Source of the DNA: Micromonospora haikouensis
GTDB lineage: Bacteria; Actinomycetota; Actinomycetes; Mycobacteriales; Micromonosporaceae
Direction: 5' to 3'
Length of the DNA: 64,000 nucleotides
NCBI RefSeq assembly: GCF_900091595.1
Contig: NZ_FMCW01000004.1
Location: 186,001 to 250,000 of the forward strand
Part shown: positions 58,938 through 64,000 of the stretch, piece by piece
How positions within the stretch are numbered: the first letter of the stretch is position 1
Layout of the letters: the number at the start of each line of letters is the position of its first letter
The notes under the pieces: model-generated
What the model saw: the letters and a program-made list of their open reading frames with translations, nothing else
The model's database searches: none
What the model was told of the DNA's origin: nothing
Translations under genes and position numbers: made by a program

Positions 58938-61900
58938 ATGCGCCCGCGCCGCAGAACTGCCGCGCTCGCGACCGCCGTAGCCGTCACCATCCCGGTCATC
59001 GGCGTCGCACCCACCGCGGCCAGCGCCGCGCCCACCGACCTGTTCATCTCGGAGTACGTCGAAGGCTCGTCCAACAACAAGGCGATCGAGCTGTACAACG
59101 GCACCGGTGCCCCCGTCGACCTCACCGCCGGTGGTTACCAGCTCCTGCTCTACTTCAACGGCAACACCACGGCCACCTCCCTGGCCCTCACCGGGACGGT
59201 GGCGGCGGGCGACACGTTCGTCTTCGCCGCCGCCTCGGCCGCGCCGGCGATCCTCGCCCAGGCCGACCAGACGACCACCGCCAGCCTGTTCAACGGCGAC
59301 GACGCGATCGTGCTGCGCCGGGGCACGACGGTGCTCGACTCGATCGGCCAGGTCGGCGTCGACCCGGGCACCGAGTGGGGCAGCGGCCTGACCAGCACCG
59401 CCGACAACACGCTGCGGCGGCTGCCCACGGTCACCTCCGGCGACACCGACCCGTCGGACGCCTTCGACCCGGCCGCGCAGTGGGCCGGCTTCGCCACCGA
59501 CACGTTCGACGGGCTGGGCGCGCACACCGTCGACGGCGGCGGCCCCGTCGACCAGCCCGCCACCGTCACCTGCGGCGGGGCGCTGACCACGTCCGCCGGC
59601 ACCGCCGCCAGCCGCGAGGTCACCGCCACCGACCCGGACGACACGATCGTCGACCTGGCGGTCACCTCGGTCGCGCCGGCCCCGGCCACGGGCACGATCA
59701 GCCGCACCGGGTTCACCCCGGCCGACGCCGTCGGCGGCACCGCCCTCGCCACGGTCGCGACCAGCGCCGACCTGGCCGCCGGGGCGTACACCGTGACCGT
59801 GACCGCGACCGACGCGGACGGCGCCACCGCCACCTGCACGCTGGCCGTGACCGTGACCCGGGAGCTGACCGTCGGGGAGGTGCAGGGCCCGACCACCGAC
59901 GCCGAGTCCGGCCCCGCCGACCGGTCGCCGCTCGCGCCGGCCTCCGGCAACGGCACGAGCAGCACGCTGTACGACGTGCGCGGCGTGATCACCCAGCGCA
60001 CCCTGGCCCGGACGTCGGCCGGGGCCGACCAGCACGGCTTCTTCCTGCAGAGCCGCGCCGACGACACCGACGGCGACCCGAACTCCTCCGACGGCGTCTT
60101 CGTCTTCATGGGCGCGTTCACGTCGCTGATCGGCGGCTACGTGCCGACGGTGGGCGACGAGGTGGTGCTGCGGGCCCGGGTGTCCGAGTACTACAACATG
60201 ACCCAGCTCTCCGGGGCCTCCCTGGTGCGCAAGGTCGCCTCCGGGCTCGACGTGAACGCCGTCGTCGCCGTCGACGACGCGGTGCCCCCGGCCGACCTGG
60301 CCGCCGCGCAGCGGTTCTGGGAGCGGCACGAGGGCGCGCGGGTGCGGGTCCGGGCCGGCAGCGGCGCGGTGAGCGGCCGGGACGTGTTCGCGTCCACGGC
60401 CGACTCGGAGGTGTGGGTGGTCGACCGGGACGACCCGCTGCTGGGCCGCGCCGACGCGTACGCCCGCCGGGTGTTCCGCGACGCGCACCCGCTGGACAAC
60501 GACGCGACCCGCCGCTTCGACGACGGCAACGGCCAGCGGATCATGCTGGGCACCATGGGCGTCAAGGCCACCGCCGGGGACAACGCCGCGCTGCTGCCGC
60601 CGGCCCGGACCTTCGACACCCTCACCGAGGACGCGTACGGCGCGCTCTACTTCTCCTTCGAGAAGTACGGCGTCCAGGTCGAGCGGGCCGCCTTCGCGGC
60701 CGGGGCCGACCCGTCGAAGAACAACCCGCCGCAGCCGGCCGACCGGTCGCGGGAGATCGCGGTCGCCACGTACAACGTGGAGAACCTGTACGACTACCGG
60801 GACGACCCATTCGACGGCTGCGACTTCACCGGCAACGCCGGCTGCACCGGGGTCAGCCCGCCGTTCGACTACGTGCCGGCCAGCGAGGCCGACTACCGGG
60901 AGCACCTGACCGCGCTCGCCGACCAGATCCGCACCGACCTGCACGCGCCGGACCTGATCCTGGTGCAGGAGGCCGAGGACCAGGACATCTGCTCCGTCTC
61001 CGGCGGCGCGCTGGTGTGCGGCGACACGAACGACGCCGACGGCGCGCCGGACACCCTCCAGGAGCTGGCGCTGGCCGTGGCCGCCGCGGGCGGGCCCGCG
61101 TACGCCGCCGCGTACGACCGGACCGGCGCGGACGCGCGGGGCATCACCGCCGGGTTCCTGTACCGTACCGACCGGCTGTCGCTGCCCGAGGCGACCGCCA
61201 CCGACCCGCTGCTCGGCTCCGCGCCGACGGTGCCGTACCGGTCGGCGGGGCTGCCGTCCAACGCGGACGTACAGAACCCGAAGGCGCTCAACGCGGTGCT
61301 GCCGGCCGACACCGACACCTCCACCGGCAAGGACGGCAACAACGTCTACACCCGGGCCCCGCAGCTTGGCAGGTTCTGGGTCAAGGCGGCCCCGGGCTCG
61401 TCCGAGGGCTACCACCTGTGGGCGCTGAGCAACCACTTCTCGTCGGGGCCGGACAGCCGGGTCGGCCAGCGCACGGAGCAGGCCCGCTACGGTGCCGCGC
61501 TGGTCACCGCGATCCACAACGCGGACCCGAACTCCCGGGTGGTGTACGGCGGGGACCTGAACGTCTTCCCCCGCCCCGACGACCCGATCGCCACCGGGGC
61601 CGACCCGACCCCGTCGGACCAGCTCGCCGCGCTCTACGACGCGGGCCTGCACAGCCTGTGGGACGACCTGGTCGCCGAGGTGCCGTCGTCGGCGTACTCG
61701 TACAGCTTCCAGGGGCAGGCGCAGACGCTGGACCACCTGTTCGTCAACGACGCGCTGCGCGACGACCTGGTCCAGGTGCGGGCGGCGCACGTCAACGCCG
61801 ACTGGCCGGCGGAGTTCACCGGGGACGGGTCGCGCGGCTCCAGCGACCACGACCCGCAGGTGGCCCGGTTCCGCTCCCGCGCGTCGCTGAGCGTCGCCGA

Positions 61901-62213
61901 CGCCACGGTGGTCGAGGGCGACAAGGGCACCCGCCCGCTCACCTTCACCGTCACCGTGTCCCGGCCGCTGTCCCAGCCGGCCCTGATCTGCGCCGCCACC
62001 TACGGCACCACGGCGCAGGCCGGGTCGGACTACGAGCCGTACGTCGGTTGCAAGGTCCTCGCGGCCGGGCAGACCTCGCTGAACTTCGCGGTCACCGTGC
62101 GCGGTGACCGCAAGCGCGAGGCCGACGAGAAGGTGAACCTGCTCGTGGCCGGCGTGCCCGGCCTGCACCTGGCCGACCCGCTGGCCGTCGGCACCATCGC
62201 CAACGACGACTGA
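58938..62213 (+). CDS. Large secreted endonuclease/exonuclease/phosphatase (ExeM/NucH-like)
   Basis: The protein has 1091 residues. The signal peptide (about 1-30, ALATAVAVTIPVIGVAPTAASA) is followed by a lamin-tail domain (SEYVEGSSNNKAIELYNGTG), an Ig-like region, an OB-like region, and the nuclease domain. The latter has ATYNVENLYDY, LILVQEAEDQD, YGGDLNVFPRPDDP (GGDLN) and RGSSDHDPQVARF (SDHDP), the full EEP catalytic set. The C-terminus is a Calx-beta-like domain (LSVADATVVEGDKGTRPLTF). It degrades extracellular DNA, for nutrient use or biofilm turnover. The ATG at 58938 has GTGGAGG just upstream. Confidence 0.92.
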   Translation: MRPRRRTAALATAVAVTIPVIGVAPTAASAAPTDLFISEYVEGSSNNKAIELYNGTGAPVDLTAGGYQLLLYFNGNTTATSLALTGTVAAGDTFVFAAASAAPAILAQADQTTTASLFNGDDAIVLRRGTTVLDSIGQVGVDPGTEWGSGLTSTADNTLRRLPTVTSGDTDPSDAFDPAAQWAGFATDTFDGLGAHTVDGGGPVDQPATVTCGGALTTSAGTAASREVTATDPDDTIVDLAVTSVAPAPATGTISRTGFTPADAVGGTALATVATSADLAAGAYTVTVTATDADGATATCTLAVTVTRELTVGEVQGPTTDAESGPADRSPLAPASGNGTSSTLYDVRGVITQRTLARTSAGADQHGFFLQSRADDTDGDPNSSDGVFVFMGAFTSLIGGYVPTVGDEVVLRARVSEYYNMTQLSGASLVRKVASGLDVNAVVAVDDAVPPADLAAAQRFWERHEGARVRVRAGSGAVSGRDVFASTADSEVWVVDRDDPLLGRADAYARRVFRDAHPLDNDATRRFDDGNGQRIMLGTMGVKATAGDNAALLPPARTFDTLTEDAYGALYFSFEKYGVQVERAAFAAGADPSKNNPPQPADRSREIAVATYNVENLYDYRDDPFDGCDFTGNAGCTGVSPPFDYVPASEADYREHLTALADQIRTDLHAPDLILVQEAEDQDICSVSGGALVCGDTNDADGAPDTLQELALAVAAAGGPAYAAAYDRTGADARGITAGFLYRTDRLSLPEATATDPLLGSAPTVPYRSAGLPSNADVQNPKALNAVLPADTDTSTGKDGNNVYTRAPQLGRFWVKAAPGSSEGYHLWALSNHFSSGPDSRVGQRTEQARYGAALVTAIHNADPNSRVVYGGDLNVFPRPDDPIATGADPTPSDQLAALYDAGLHSLWDDLVAEVPSSAYSYSFQGQAQTLDHLFVNDALRDDLVQVRAAHVNADWPAEFTGDGSRGSSDHDPQVARFRSRASLSVADATVVEGDKGTRPLTFTVTVSRPLSQPALICAATYGTTAQAGSDYEPYVGCKVLAAGQTSLNFAVTVRGDRKREADEKVNLLVAGVPGLHLADPLAVGTIANDD

Positions 62214-62235
62214 CCCGCACGGCGGCCCCACGGCG

Positions 62236-62269
62236 GCCCGTCACCCGGCTCCTGGCCGGGCGGCGGGCC
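62236..62269. terminator. Hairpin between convergent nuclease and XRE genes
   Basis: CCCGGC (62244-62249) and GCCGGG (62255-62260) pair around TCCTG. An outer GGCCCG/CGGGCC arm may extend the stem. It lies in a 57-base gap between two facing stops and could serve both genes. Confidence 0.5.
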
Positions 62270-62270
62270 G

Positions 62271-62924
62271 TCAGCCGTACGGGGGGACGGCGCGCGGCGG
62301 TGGCGGCACGTGCCGGAGCTTGGCGACCCGGACCTCCCACCGGCTGCGGCGGCGCATCGCGTCCCGGTAGGAGCGGTTGCGGTAGAAGGTCTCCGGCGGG
62401 CGGGCCAGCCCGTAGACGTCGGCCCACCACTCCCCCGGCTCGGGGTCGAGAATGGTGTCCAGGTGCGACGGGTAGCGGCGCTCGGCCCCGTCGCGGGCGT
62501 CGTCGCGGTCGCGCATCGGCTGGAGCACCCGGCCGAACTCGTCCACCACGGCCAGCCGGAAGCCCGCCGCCGCGAGGAGCCGGCGCAGCACGGCGATGCT
62601 GGGGGTCAGCGCGCCGGCCTCGATCCGCCCGATCGTGGACGGGTGCACCCCTGCGTAGGCGGCCAGCTCGCGTTGGCTGGCGTCGGCCCGCCGCCGCACG
62701 GCCCGGATGATGCCGGCCGCCGGCCACGGGATGTCGAACGGCTCGGTCAGCATCGCCGGCGGCTCGTCGCCGGCTGTGGGCTCGCCGGCTGCCGGGTCGG
62801 CGTCCGTGGGCTCGCCGGCTGCCGGATCGGCGTCCGTGGCCTCGCCGGCTGTCGGGTCGCCGGACTCGGCGTCGTCGCCTCCGGGGGCGTCGTCCGGCTG
62901 CTGTGGCGCGGTGTGGGCTGCCAT
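62271..62924 (-). CDS. XRE-family helix-turn-helix protein with repeat N-terminus
   Basis: The protein has 217 residues. The first ~55 residues are acidic Ala/Asp/Glu/Pro repeats (AGEPTDADPA, encoded by 30-bp direct repeats). An HTH follows at about 72-130: IIRAVRRRADASQRELAAYAG, VHPSTIGRIEAGALTPSIAV, LRRLLAAAGFRLAVVDEFG. The C-terminal part (PSHLDTILDPEPGEWWADVYG, RNRSYRDAMRRRSRWEVR) is conserved-looking and probably a target or partner site. The start ATG at 62924 is weakly supported (GGGGAA upstream); an ATG at 62751 would give only the HTH part. Confidence 0.8.
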   Translation of the reverse strand: MAAHTAPQQPDDAPGGDDAESGDPTAGEATDADPAAGEPTDADPAAGEPTAGDEPPAMLTEPFDIPWPAAGIIRAVRRRADASQRELAAYAGVHPSTIGRIEAGALTPSIAVLRRLLAAAGFRLAVVDEFGRVLQPMRDRDDARDGAERRYPSHLDTILDPEPGEWWADVYGLARPPETFYRNRSYRDAMRRRSRWEVRVAKLRHVPPPPRAVPPYG

Positions 62925-63280
62925 GGGTTCACGTTCCCCGGCCGCGCGGACCGGCCGCAACCCCGCCCCGCGCGGCTGTGGATAACCGGGCGTCTGGCGG
63001 TAACCCCGCCGTCCGCGGCGGCTGCGGATGTGGCCGGGTCTGTGGCTGGGCTGTGGCCGGGGACCGGCGCGAGGGCCGGGGCCGATCGCGGCGCGGGCAA
63101 CCACTCCCCTCGGCCCCTTTGCTCTGCACCCACCGACGCAGCAGTCACCCTAGGTGAGCGTTGCGCCCGTGGGTGCAGAGCAAAGGGGGCAGAAAAGAGG
63201 GTTGGGGCCCGGCGCAGAGGGCACACAAAAGGGACAGCAGAGAGCGGAAGGGAAACGAAGGCGCGCAGCCCCAGATGCGC
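62925..63280. other. Gene-free region with inverted-repeat element and purine-rich tract
   Basis: No coding sequence is supported between the XRE start and the hemB stop. It holds a CCCTTTGCTCTGCACC-type element (63114-63188) and then about 90 bases of strongly purine-rich plus strand (63189-63280) running up to the hemB stop codon. Confidence 0.7.
63114..63188. repeat. CCCTTTGCTCTGCACC inverted-repeat element, copy 2
   Basis: CCCCTTTGCTCTGCACCCAC (63114-63133) and GTGGGTGCAGAGCAAAGGGG (63169-63188) are a perfect 20-bp inverted repeat around a 35-base loop. The loop itself contains TCACC-CTA-GGTGA. Compared with copy 1 (40310-40438), the arms are conserved but the interior is shorter and different. 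Confidence 0.85.

Positions 63281-64000
<720 letters not shown>

Overview
The window is a high-GC actinobacterial chromosome segment. The strong third-codon GC bias, many GTG/TTG starts, leaderless-type promoters, the moeZ-DUF3152-TetR-DUF3107-DEAD-helicase neighbourhood and several families of short palindromic intergenic repeats point to the Micromonosporaceae, most likely Micromonospora. The genus is an inference from content, not a database match. Most genes are core or secondary housekeeping. I see no phage, no integrase or transposase, no CRISPR array and no biosynthetic megacluster. The unusual content is in the intergenic repeats and in several multidomain proteins.

Layout. 1-2040: end of proB, then proA (proline synthesis). 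2071-7376 (minus): a toroid-fold prenyltransferase/cyclase-like protein, moeZ, two tandem DUF3152 secreted proteins and an alpha/beta hydrolase. 7421-10315 (minus): a 964-residue, largely disordered protein. 10463-14876 (plus): TetR regulator, DUF3107 protein, RhlE-type helicase and a methyltransferase. 15128-19610: a small membrane protein, an XRE regulator, a His-rich anchored protein and a RecQ helicase fused to a phosphoribosyltransferase-like domain. 19649-24328 (minus): a complete branched-chain-amino-acid-type ABC importer, livK-G-F-H-M, with overlapping genes. 24329-25061: a repeat-filled intergenic region. 25062-26064: a glycerophosphodiester phosphodiesterase gene broken by an internal deletion. 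26170-28162: TrkH/TrkA potassium uptake. 28198-32569 (minus): a Ser/Thr kinase with a CBM2-like extracellular domain, a membrane spermidine-synthase-like protein and a secreted coiled-coil peptidase-like protein. 32715-37078 (minus): a four-gene overlapping signalling operon of REC-PP2C phosphatase, CHASE3 histidine kinase, response regulator and inositol monophosphatase. 37299-39680: M28 peptidase, followed by a cluster of long hairpins. 39950-45929: Smr protein, TPR protein, ABC-F ATPase, DUF4177-like protein, BON-methyltransferase fusion, and an acidic protein plus zinc-ribbon protein pair. 46064-52882: LacI regulator divergent from a GH51 arabinofuranosidase, an APC permease, a GHL10 glycosidase and a secreted phospholipase A2. 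52935-58841: a cyclase-ATPase regulator, an FmdB zinc ribbon, a lytic transglycosylase and a double GNAT acetyltransferase. 58938-64000: a large secreted nuclease, an XRE regulator and the 3' part of hemB.

The strongest candidates for undescribed biology are the repeats. Seven copies of a roughly 50-bp element centred on GCGTTAAC sit almost always at gene ends, and two of them supply stop codons. Three further element types each have inverted-repeat ends and no transposase: a 66-bp element, a CCCTTTGCTCTGCACC-ended element and a 276-bp element carrying three 36-bp tandem repeats. Among proteins, the kinase with a cellulose-binding-like ectodomain, the RecQ-PRTase fusion and the acidic/zinc-ribbon gene pair deserve attention.
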